From assembly GCA_032358165.1 (NCBI GenBank), contig JAALGY010000019.1, positions 1,240,001 to 1,304,000 of the forward strand: 64,000 bases of DNA. The letters run 5' to 3'. Source of the DNA: Diplosphaera chodatii. Taxonomy: Eukaryota; Chlorophyta; Trebouxiophyceae; Prasiolales; Stichococcaceae. This document shows, piece by piece, positions 55,301 through 64,000 of this stretch; the stretch's first letter is position 1, and each line of letters opens with the position of its first letter. The notes under the pieces are model-generated. The model did no database searches, was not told where the DNA came from, and saw only the letters and a program-made list of their open reading frames with translations. The position numbers were made by a program, and so were the translations under genes.

Positions 55301-55917
55301 TTGGCAACCAGCGTCATGTACCGCTCGGCCTTCTTGGCAGCCTGCAAAGGGTGAGGCGCAGTCATGCTGCTTGAACATGCTTCTTCCCGAATGAAACGCC
55401 TGAAACGAACCCCACAGCTCACCTGCTGCTGGACATTCTGCTGCTTGGCGACCTGCTGCTGGGCCGCTTGTGCTTCAGCCATCTGCTGCTCGGCCCTCGA
55501 CCGAGCTGCGATGCCGGCCTTGGTGGCTGGCTTGGCAGCCGGCTGTGGCGCGCCGTTGGCAACCAGTGTCACATACCGCTCGGCCTTCTTGGCACCCTGC
55601 AAACAGTCAATATGTGGCACAGTCAAGGGCTGACCGCAGAATCTCACAGGCTGCTGCATGGGCACAGCAGCAGACTGCGCATCGATGAGTGGCTCGCCTG
55701 CTGCTGCCTGGCCTCCTGCTGCTCCGCATCGCCATGCTTTGGCGGCTCGACAGGTCGCGCCGTCAGCTGCTTGCCGTCCCCAAAGAGCGTTACAAACCGG
55801 TCGGGCCTGTCAGCACCCGGCCCAAGCAGATGCTTAGCCGCCGCTTGCTGAGCCGCCTGCTGCTGGTGCCACTGCTGCTCCCGTGACAGACATGGCCCCA
55901 TGATCTGAACGTTGCTT
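52398..55917 (-). CDS. RBR (RING1-IBR-RING2) E3 ubiquitin ligase with N-terminal tandem repeat exons
   Basis: N-terminal part: five exons coding one repeat type, at 55917-55698, 55596-55423, 55341-55183, 55105-54986 and about 54718-54409. Each carries a core like KAERYVTLVANGAPQPAAKP or SDRFVVLFAGGKVLPPKR, plus Gln-rich QQVAKQQ linkers. RING1: TCCICFEDDLPRESMYYLAC, then QHEYCRDCLRQHV (about 54125-53996), then CPQPDCRHEMDVAALRSLLT. IBR: RLYCPYAACSALMIRGPDFG, then CGECGKVPHPGADC. RING2: NWQQCPKCRTMVERTYGCNF, with the catalytic-type Cys in YGCNFM, then VCNYRGCGTRFCYQCGKQYK, ending SSRLPWEL-stop at 52398. RBR ligases take ubiquitin onto the RING2 Cys before transfer. The first listed exon begins with SNVQIMG, shared with the neighbouring paralog. 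The true 5' end upstream of 55917 was not found. The intron after 55698 appears to start with GC. Confidence 0.85.
54986..55596 (-). repeat. Tandemly duplicated exons coding the RYVTLVANGAPQPAA unit
   Basis: Exons 55596-55423 (58 codons), 55341-55183 (53) and 55105-54986 (40) all start at phase 0 with A/G-x-x-K-A-E/D-R-Y/F-V/M-T-L-V-A and a Pro-Gln-Pro-Ala-Ala block, then Gln-rich tails of different length. Flanking exons 55917-55698 and 54718-54409 carry more diverged copies. Equal phase and similar intron borders show exon duplication. Confidence 0.8.
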
Positions 55918-57887
55918 CTGTTGCAGCCACAGAAAAACTTCGTGAGAGCCCCAGCGTCGGCGCAATCACTCACTTTAAGAACACAATGGAGTTGATCAAG
56001 TGTTGCTCGATCGCCAGGATCTCATCAGCAGCATGATGCTGTGCTGGATGAGGCTGCAGATGCGCCGCACATCTGGCACAAGAGCCACTGCAACACAGCT
56101 GTCTCTTGCTCGACTGATGAGGTCGCTGCGTGTGAGCTTGATATGATGGCGCTGGGGCTGCCAGGCCGCAAGGTCCGGGTGCTGAAGCGCAAAGAGGATG
56201 ACGGCCGCACCGCTGTGTCACGCCTTTACTGCAGCGTCCGTCTCTCCAACACCTACACCTCGAAGTCGAATTTTGTTGGCAACCTACCCTACGGACACTT
56301 GAATCAGGATCATTGGTGATCTCTATGTGTACGCCTGGCACTGTGGTCCTGCGATCTCGTTCGATGCCTTTCGATGATGACATGCAGACACAGCGAGAAC
56401 ATGCATGTAGCGCACTTCAATATGCGTCATGTACCAGGGAAAGCTGCAGTGACACAGTCACATCACGTTCCATGGGCGCTGCACTTCTGTCGGATGCAGA
56501 ATCCATGTGTATGTTGCAGTCACGGAACCTCTGCCGCTGCAGATCATGCACGACCTAACATACCGGCAGGTGCAGCGTTGGGCGAATGATTGTCGAGATG
56601 CAACGCGCCAAGCTCGTTTTGTTTTGACACGCACGGCCCGAGGTGTGCGATCGATCAGGGGTTTTGCTGTCACCGAGACTCCCGAGCGTAGTGGGCAGGA
56701 ATGCACTCGCCGGCTCTTCTGCAAGCTCGACAGCTCCCCGTGTACTCATTAGCCTGCCCAACAGAACTGCAGGGTGTCTCGATGCATGCGTTGCGGTTGT
56801 TCGCGTGCGCTGCACCCTCACCTGATGCTCTGACAGGCGTAGCCGGTATCCCTCGTCGCACCCGCTACCAAAGCCAGTGCCTTGCCGCTGATTGTTCGAA
56901 GATGCAGAATGCAAACTCTGGCACCAACTGGGGTTTTTGTTTCGTCTTGATTCGAGATTCGGGCTGGTGCACGACCCAAGAGCAGTGCCAGCCTGGCACG
57001 ACGTGTCAGCACTAGCAGCAGGAGAGTGAAGTGAAGCTCTGCGAGGGGACTCCATGTAGAGTGAGGTTTGATACAGGGTCTCATGTTGGTTGGCCAACGC
57101 GCTACAAGAGTGAATTGAATGCGCTCTGCTTTCAGACGCACATACACATGGTCGACCTATGACCAGAGGCCGCTGCTAATACGGTAATGGCAAACCTCCA
57201 GTTCTGTGCCGCACACAGTATAGTGTTGGTGGTGGCTGAATCGGACTACTACACCCTCATGACTCGGAGCAATGTAGCTCAAGTGATGAGTGATAGCTGA
57301 TGGCCACACTACTGTACAAGGCGTAGAAACAGCCAGCAGCACAACCCTGACGATCACACCTATCATTGGTGACGACCCACTGTCACGCATTTGGGAAGCT
57401 GCACAGTGCACAGGGTCGCCGATCTGGCATTGCGGCAGTTTTCACTGCTCGCACCTACAATACACTGGTGTGCAATGCTGATACTCAAATGCCTGCTGCA
57501 CAGCAGACTGCCCTGGTTCCACCATTGCTGCTAGGAAGTGGCGAAGCTGACGCCTGCAGCTTCTGCAAGCACTGCAGCTTGTGTGCCAACCATCCACGTG
57601 GTGATAGGCGCTGCGTCCGAGGCTCACATGCCACGGGCTGCTGATTGTATAGTAGCAGCATTTACGCCCAAAATCGAAAGTACACGAGCAGCAGGTGCTG
57701 CCTGCACTAACCCTGCGGCCGGCCCCCCAGCCTTTTTGCTGCTGGCCTCACCGCCTGCGACGCCGTTTTGGCTGCGGCTGCGCCACCGGACGGTGCGCCG
57801 GCACCCGCGCATAAGGCCCTGCGACAAGCAGCAAGGGTAGGCCACAGGCGTTCGCGACCCCAGCACTTCCCCTGGAGTGTATCCCAA
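55918..57887. other. Region between the two RBR genes, 5' end of the first unresolved
   Basis: About 2 kb. The left part must contain the start of the first RBR gene: a minus-strand frame reads DEILAIEQHLINSIVFLK near 55976-56030 and could be an upstream exon. A plus-strand frame at 56041-56319 (ELDMMALGLPGRKVRVLKRK) also looks somewhat protein-like. I cannot decide between them. The rest (56400-57880) has no recognised gene, RNA or repeat. Confidence 0.4.
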
Positions 57888-60532
57888 TCAGCAGTGTATG
57901 CAAGGCATTCCACCACGGCGGATGCTCGCTGGGACGCTCGTGACTGACGAAAGCAGTGTGGATGTCAGCGCACACGACGTCGCACCTGTCAGCGGCGTGC
58001 AGCAGCTGTAGTGGTCGTTGCTCTGATACTCCTTGCCGCACTGGTAGCAGAAGCACGTGCCACATCCGCGGAATTTGCACGTCTGCACGCATGCAACACG
58101 GAGTTTACGCAATGCTCCAATGATCGCCGCCTTTGGGTGCCAGCAGCATGCAGGATGGCTCAACACCTGTATGTGCCAAGCTCGGCTGACATGAAGAAGT
58201 TCAAGCAGCCATCGAATCAGAGACTTGATGGCAGGGCACACCATGTAGTTGCAGCCCTCGATGCGCTCGATCATGGTCCGGCACTTGGGGCACTGCTGCC
58301 ACTTCTCCTTCTGCGCCATTTGCAACAACTCTGCACGGGCAGCAGTACACAGCTACTGATTCAGGGCCCAACCGTGCGACCATGAAAGATTTATCAGAGC
58401 CAAGTGCAACATTGACCATGCAAATGGCAACGCTGTCCAGAATCACATATGCACACAACACACAAACATATGCCAGCATCTAGCAGCTCTGGCGCTTGGT
58501 CATGGCATTCCATGTTGGTGCACCTGCGTCACTGGAAAGGTGTGCGCCGGCTGCTGCGGCATAACAGTCCGCCCCCGGGTGCGGCTGCTTCCCGCACTCA
58601 CCGCACAGCTTCCTGCGCACAGACGACACACCATGCAGCTCAGCGCAGCTCTGGCATTGCTATGCTGATGAAGTGCGACCCTATGAGCAGCTTGAAGATC
58701 GCTGCCCGACTTGGGGCCAGTACATCAATGTCGTGCAGCATCTATGACTGCCACGAAGATGCTGCAGACGCAGTTTGGTGCCTGCGATTGAGGATTGCAT
58801 AGCATGCGCCGATGAAACAGCTGTAGATTGGCGTCAGATGAAGCTATCAAAGTAGGGTGCGCACCCCTTGCAGTGCGGGCAGGCTGTGTCGCCTTTCCTG
58901 CCAAAGTTGGTACCCCTGACCATGAGCGCGCTGCAGGCGGCATAGGGACAGTACAGCCGCTGATCTGCCGGCAGCGCCGCCTCAGCCGCCTGTCAGCCAT
59001 GCCACACAACCATTCTGCTTGGTTCTGAGCAACCCTGTTGACGAACTGTGGCTGCGTGCTGATCAGTGTACATGTGCTGTGCCGCCTTTGCGACTCTGCA
59101 CATGTATTATTGGCTGCAGGTCGGGTCCATGCTGCTGCAAATGTTGCAGGTTGGGTGGACAGCTCACCACATCGAGCACAGCCGTCCACTCCGTCAGCGT
59201 GAGCAGGCTCCGCAGCGCTGCGGCGTCGATCTCACGCTTGCAGTCTGGCTGGGGGCACCTGATCCACGGTGGGTCGCAATTTGATTTGACATACGGAGCG
59301 CAACCCGAAGTAGGCCACCTTGCAAGCAGATGCCCCGATGCAGCAAGCGATCACGAGATCTGACATTGACAGATGCCTCGACGCAATGATGTCAGCAACG
59401 ACGGTTCCATGTTGCGCAGCAAGAACTGTCAGCAGTTGTGGCTTCATCACATGCAGGCTTCAGTGAAATTCACCATAGTCACCGACAGGCGCTGCCCCGA
59501 GGTCACCTGGGCAGCACCCTGTCGTCCCTGACGGCCGTCGTCACATGCTGCCGCAGGCAGCCCCTGCAGAACTCGTGGTGGCAGTCGAGGAAGTACATCG
59601 ACCCCGGCGCCAGGCCGTCCTCAAGGCAGATGGAGCACGTGGTGCTGCTGCCAATGCGGGCCGCCCTCACCACTGCGTCCCACGCCGCCTGCAGACGACG
59701 TATGCTACAAGCTGAATCTCAGTGTGCATGCACTACTGCGCCTGCCGATGGCATTATGGCGCTGCAGCGTTGTGTGCCACAGGTTGATATTACAAGCTGC
59801 TACATGCCAGGCGGCTCAAGCTGACATCCTTAGCAGCGGTTCGGGACAGGCGATGTGAAGGTGCGACTGATGCAGAGTGTGACGCCATTGAACTGCGTGG
59901 ATGCAGCAGAGGGCCAGGCAGCCCACCTGCTGCTCTGCCAGCTGCTGCTCAAGAAGGCCGTGCTCTGCGGGTTGCTCGCTTGCTGGATGCAACACACTCT
60001 CCACAGGCATCACCGCATCCCGCCTGCCAGCACTGGCACCTTGCCGGCAGGGTGCCGCTGCTGTCAGCTCCTGCTGCACCGCATGGTCTTCAGCCCGCAG
60101 CGCTGCCAGATCCCAATCTGCTGGCTGCTTGGCGGTGAGCGCTGCTAGGTGCTGAGTTGCGTTCCGCAAATGTCTCCGGTGCCGTGACGGCGCTGCGCCC
60201 ATGATCTGCACGTCGCTGTCGTCGCTGTCGCAGGCGATCGCCGTGGCGTTGCTGGCTCCGGCGCCGCCTGTCACCTGCATACAATTGGGACAGCTGGACC
60301 CTGTCTGCTCTGTGGTAGGCTGTCTGTAGGCGATCACTCTGCAATTCGCACGCCGCACACACCCAGCACAAGGCTATCAACCATAGGTGCGCTCGCTGAT
60401 CACCTCTGTCTGCCGTCTCTGGCGCTTCCTGCGACGGGGTTGCGGCCGAAGCACGACATCTGAGTCGCTCAGCGCATTCAGGTCGATGACAGCGCCATCG
60501 TCTAGCAGCGTCGCTGCACTCAGATCCACCAC
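57888..60532 (-). CDS. RBR E3 ubiquitin ligase, paralog, with N-terminal SUMO-interaction-like motifs
   Basis: A clear N-terminal exon (about 60532-60405) reads VVDLSAATLLDDGAVIDLNA, then LSDSDVVLRPQPRRRKRQRR; the next (about 60276-59930) has CDSDDSDVQIMGAAPSRHRR. VVDLS (60532-60518), VIDLN (60490-60476) and DVQIM (to 60200) resemble SUMO-interaction motifs beside acidic residues. RING1: STTCSICLEDGLAPGSMYFL, then DCHHEFCRGCLRQHVTTAV (about 59670-59510), then CPQPDCKREIDAAALRSLLT. IBR: RLYCPYAACSALMVRGTNFG, then CPHCKGC. RING2: KWQQCPKCRTMIERIEGCNY with the catalytic-type Cys, then TCKFRGCGTCFCYQCGKEYQ, ending GGMPCIHC-stop. It is a tandem duplicate of the first RBR but lacks its repeat exons. 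Upstream minus-strand exon-like pieces at 61125-61010 and 60690-60622 may belong to its 5' end. Confidence 0.8.
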
Positions 60533-60984
60533 CTGCACTTCGAACAAGCTCGATTGATGATATTGCAGCGACGGAGCTGGAGACTGGTCCACCGGCCCAA
60601 ATGGTCGACTCGTTGATCACCTGCTGTGCATGTCCTGCCATCTCGTCCGCTTGTCCTCAGGATCAACGTGCAATGCCAGCGCCAATGCGTGCTGCAGCTG
60701 CTATTACACTGTAGGAACGCACTCAGACCCGGCAGCAGGCTCGTGCATCACTTGTCATGCTCAAGAGACGTCGCAGAAGTGCAAGCGTTCGAAACCTCAG
60801 ATGCTGCACCGCTTCAGCTGGAGCACGGCGTTGAGACATGCAGATGAGATGCGACCGAAGACACTCTGCAGAGGCGAGGTTGTAGTATGCAGCTGTCAGC
60901 AAACCAACTGTGCCCAGACCGGGGCAAGGCCCGCAAGGGTGCGTGGGCCATGACTGAGGGTTTGGCTGGCTTTCGATTGATCGT

Positions 60985-61128
60985 GGGCTCTTACAATGAG
61001 CCCGTTGTGCGGATCGAGGCTGCTCAACTGACCAAATCTTGACAGCACTCGAGCATCTTCAAGTGTGCAAGGCTTCCTGTCCAGAATGTATGGCGGCGGC
61101 ACAGCAGGACCTGGCGCATCGTGTCATT
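60985..61128 (-). other. Unassigned exon-like segment
   Basis: A minus-strand frame between an acceptor-like gcgccag and a donor gtaagagc reads PAVPPPYILDRKPCTLEDAR, then VLSRFGQLSSLDPHNGLI. It looks coding but I cannot assign it: it could be a 5' exon of the second RBR gene or the 3' end of the ankyrin gene. Confidence 0.35.
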
Positions 61129-61517
61129 TGATGCAGCATGCATGCATGCGCACTCTATAGCCACTTGTCCTGCTGCTGGCGGTGAACGACACACATGTCA
61201 ACAACAATAATTGCACACAGATGCTCTGATGACGTCCAACCCTGTTCAAAACTCCACGTTCCTTACGTCGTTACGTGTCCTAATCGGCTCGTGCACAGTC
61301 CGAGGTGACATCTTCGCTGCCCCGTCCTGGACCCGCTGCCCGGCGGAGGGCGCTCTAGGGCAAGGCCTGCGCTGCCCGTCCGCAGTCGCCTGCAGTAGCT
61401 GCCACATCTGCGCGTCAAGGCTGCCGACTGACCTTGTTGACTGCTTTCCTATGCACGCGCATCTTCTCGCAGCACAGGCGCGTCCCAAGTATGGTTCGGT
61501 GTTGCCAGAACGACCAC

Positions 61518-64000
61518 CTACCCCTGTGGCAATGGCATTGTAGAGGCTAGCAGGGGCGGGCTGCGGGGCGGGGTGCTCAGCAGGGTTGCTCCCGCCACTG
61601 CAGGCCCCAGCGGCGCCGATCGCGGGCGGGCTTCCAGGTGGCCAGGTGACGACCGCCGCTTCCGGCTGCCTGCTGCAGCCCTTTCCTCAACGGCTGCTGA
61701 TGCAGGGTGCGCTGCCTGATACGCACCATAGCCAGCACCACCCCGCGCAAACCTTGCCGGCAGTGTTGATGCAAAGTTTCCACGCCGGCCTCTGACTGAT
61801 GCAGCATGGCTCTGTGCAGCGGGCACGACGCCTGAGCCGAGGGAAGCTTGCACGGGACTGACCGAGACAGAGGTGCAAGAGTTGCCGGGCGCGCAACCGG
61901 CTGCGCTGTCCAGCTGCTTGGGTTGAGGGCTGTGCTCGGCCTGAGCAACAGATCCCACTGCCAAAGGCGATGTCTGCCCGGCAATGCCTGTGCTGCAGCG
62001 CACCCGTGGTAGAATCGGCGTGCCGCTGAATGGGCTGCTTCCCGCCTGCTGCTGCTCACAGGCATCGGAAGCAGCAACGATGGAGATGATTGCCGGCAGC
62101 ACTGCTCCCGCCTGCTGTTTGCTGGCTGGCGAACTGCTGTCTGGCTGTGTGGAGAACACACTGCACGGCAACATTGATCCTGGCGCGTGTGTTGCTGGCA
62201 TGGCTGCGCCAGCCGCTGCAACTGCTGCATCTGCTGTCTGAGCCTGCTGACAGCCACAAAGCATGGTGATCACAAGAAGATGAACAACCATGGCTGTCGG
62301 TGTTGAACTTACAGCATGCTGCCTGTCCAAAGGACTTGGGTAGACGGCTGAAGGGGTGCATGCCTTCAGGAGTACCTGAACGTGCTTGAGGAAGCCCAGC
62401 AGGCCCTGCCGCAGCGCATATGATGCCAATGTGGACAGCTTCTGAGGTCCAAACCTGCACGCATTACAGAAGCCAGAGATCCGTGCAACCCCGTGCGTGC
62501 GGTTGATGCCATGTGTCCAGCTTGCCCCGTCTGCATGTTGCAGAACTGCCTGTGAAGCTTTGACGCACCCGCTCTCGTTGTCCCTGCAATCTTCCAGTGC
62601 AGTGTCGATGGAGACAGTCGGGTTGAGGATGCGCAGGAGGTGCCTGTGGCAGAGGTCCAACTGATGACGACGACAAATGGTGGTGGAGTGGCATCCAGTT
62701 GTGGGAATGGCGGCGACATGCAAGGGCCAGCAGCCGTGACTGGGATAACCGCCTGTGTGGTGCCTCCCATGTGGGTTGCGAGACGGCACCTGTGGTTCAT
62801 CTGGCGGGCCAGGTGGTAGGGCAGCTGCCGCGTGGTGCTGGTAACAGAGCGCAGATCCAGGCGGCCATCATTTTCCCAGTCCCGCTGCCCATCTGCAGCT
62901 GCCGCGCCGCTGTTCCACCTCCCCATTGCATCAGCATGCGCCTGACACAGGAACACGACGCCGAATCAACATCAACAACGATTGGCAAACACTGTAATGC
63001 ATGTGCAGTAAGCACCACCACCAGTTTCGCAGATCTAATGGCACGTTCCTCCGATGCTCGGACATCTGACGCTATTGGTGTCCACCTGCAGCATGGCCTG
63101 GACGATGCCCAGGTCGCCGCGGAATGCAGCAGCGTGCAGGGGTGTGCAGCCTGCAGTCAGTGCCTGCTGCGAGCCCCGTGCACCAAAAACAGTCCGCCCC
63201 TGTGCCAGTAACACGCTATCAGCCAGTTCAGAGAGCTCATACTCTATTTTGGGGGCAGCTTCGTCGCGTGTTCTACATGATTGGCAGCAGCTGCACTGTG
63301 CAGCGTACCATCATGGAGGCGCCAGCCTCCAGCAGCAGTTGCACACACGTCAGGGTGCCGGACAGCGCTGCCAGGTGCAGCGCCGTCACACCTCCCTCTG
63401 CCCGTGTGTCAATATACCTGTTTGCATGGGTTAACATGCCCTGAGGATGCTTGTCACGGCTTGCACTATGCACATGTTGATGGGGTATGTCTTTGCTGCA
63501 GGAGTGGCCCATCGCATCGTGCCATCGTCAACACAGCAGCGAACCCATCGATGTTCAACCCACCTGCACGTCCCACTCATGTCACGAACCCTGGCATTGC
63601 GCAACGGCACCCGCTCGCCAGCGGTCTCGACCTGCGCCAGGAATGCATACCATCCCTGCCTGCTTCTGCACATGCTCAAGAAACACAGATCGATAAGGGT
63701 GCCACATATTGGTTGATGCGCTCGTCACACGACTGAAGGCACTTGTCATGCGCACCAGGAGGTCATCGGCCAGCAGTGCACGCAGCACAGATGCATGACC
63801 GTAGGCCGCGGCACAGTGCAGTGCCGTGCGGAGGTGTGCCCGGTCTACTAGGAAGGGATCAGCATCTTCACCCAGCAGGAACCTCACGCACTCCAGGTGC
63901 CTGCAGAGTGACGCTTTGTCATCCTCCGCGAGCGGCTTCGACCAGTGGCAGCGTCGCACTGATCGGTCTCTTCTGCACTTCAATGACAACATGACTCACA
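61518..64000 (-). CDS. Ankyrin-repeat protein, 5' end beyond the window
   Basis: At least four ankyrin units are visible in successive minus-strand exons: HLECVRFLLGEDADPFLVDR with RTALHCAAAYGHASVLRALL (about 63900-63740); RAEGGVTALHLAALSGTLTC, VQLLLEAGASMM (63430-63300); GCTPLHAAAFRGDLGIVQAM (about 63210-63080); and LDLRSVTSTTRQLPYHLARQ (62960-62800). Then LLRILNPTVSIDTALED and KLSTLASYALRQGLLGFLKH, and a long Ser/Ala/Gln/Pro-rich tail (62257-61521) ending in a stop at 61518. No RING, membrane or kinase segment is visible, so the function is open; ankyrin units serve as binding surfaces. Upstream exons lie to the right of the window, and the exact 3' exon is uncertain. Confidence 0.7.

Noticed and set aside
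61577..62257. Minus-strand 226-codon frame, Arg/Gln-rich
   Set aside because: It overlaps the ankyrin gene tail in another frame and has no domain. The longer frame is the better candidate.

Overview
The window is nuclear DNA of a green alga. I infer a chlorophyte, probably trebouxiophyte-like, from four things: GC-rich, intron-dense genes with short (about 60-300 base) GT-AG introns; acceptors that are nearly always ctgcag or tgcag; nuclear-encoded mitochondrial proteins with presequences; and plant-type enzymes such as the ureide-pathway (S)-ureidoglycine aminohydrolase. I see no rRNA or tRNA gene, no CRISPR and no bacterial operon. Gene models were spliced by eye. For cytochrome c1, NDUFV1, DedA, GNAT, the acidic surface protein, UGLYAH and two hypothetical proteins, all exon phases sum to a clean reading frame.

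Layout, left to right. 203-1742 (+) JmjC hydroxylase of the JMJD5/JMJ30 type. 2096-4554 (-) cytochrome c1, head to head with 4853-8129 (+) NDUFV1 of complex I. 8428-10145 (-) DedA/VTT membrane protein. 10916-12136 (+) GNAT acetyltransferase. 12758-15142 (-) coiled-coil RING-finger protein. 15860-22764 (+) large two-domain AAA ATPase of the AFG2/SPATA5 type. 23460-25812 (-) secreted acidic protein with a GPI-like tail. 27122-29019 (+) ureidoglycine aminohydrolase. 29600-31497 (+) unrecognised acidic protein. 32264-39288 (-) secreted copper amine oxidase with a Pro/Ala/Lys-rich N-terminal region. About 39820-42520 (+) Gln/Pro-rich protein ending in a Cys/His cluster, with a short inverted-repeat element (40351-40742) in one intron. 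43314-45938 (-) BRE/BRCC45 ortholog. 46442-47696 (+) small secreted hypothetical protein whose 3' end overlaps the start of LCB1 (serine palmitoyltransferase subunit 1, 47636-51576, +). Then, all on the minus strand, two tandem RBR (RING-IBR-RING) ubiquitin ligases (52398-55917 and 57888-60532) and an ankyrin-repeat protein that runs off the right edge.

Genes mostly alternate in strand, giving many convergent 3' ends and several divergent promoters. Themes are respiration (complexes I and III from one shared upstream region), the ubiquitin system (RING protein, two RBR ligases, BRE scaffold), nitrogen release from purines and amines (UGLYAH, amine oxidase), and sphingolipid synthesis (LCB1). 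The most interesting stretch is the RBR pair. One copy carries tandemly duplicated exons encoding an RFVTL-type repeat. The other carries several SUMO-interaction-like motifs, which makes it a candidate SUMO-targeted ligase of the RBR class.
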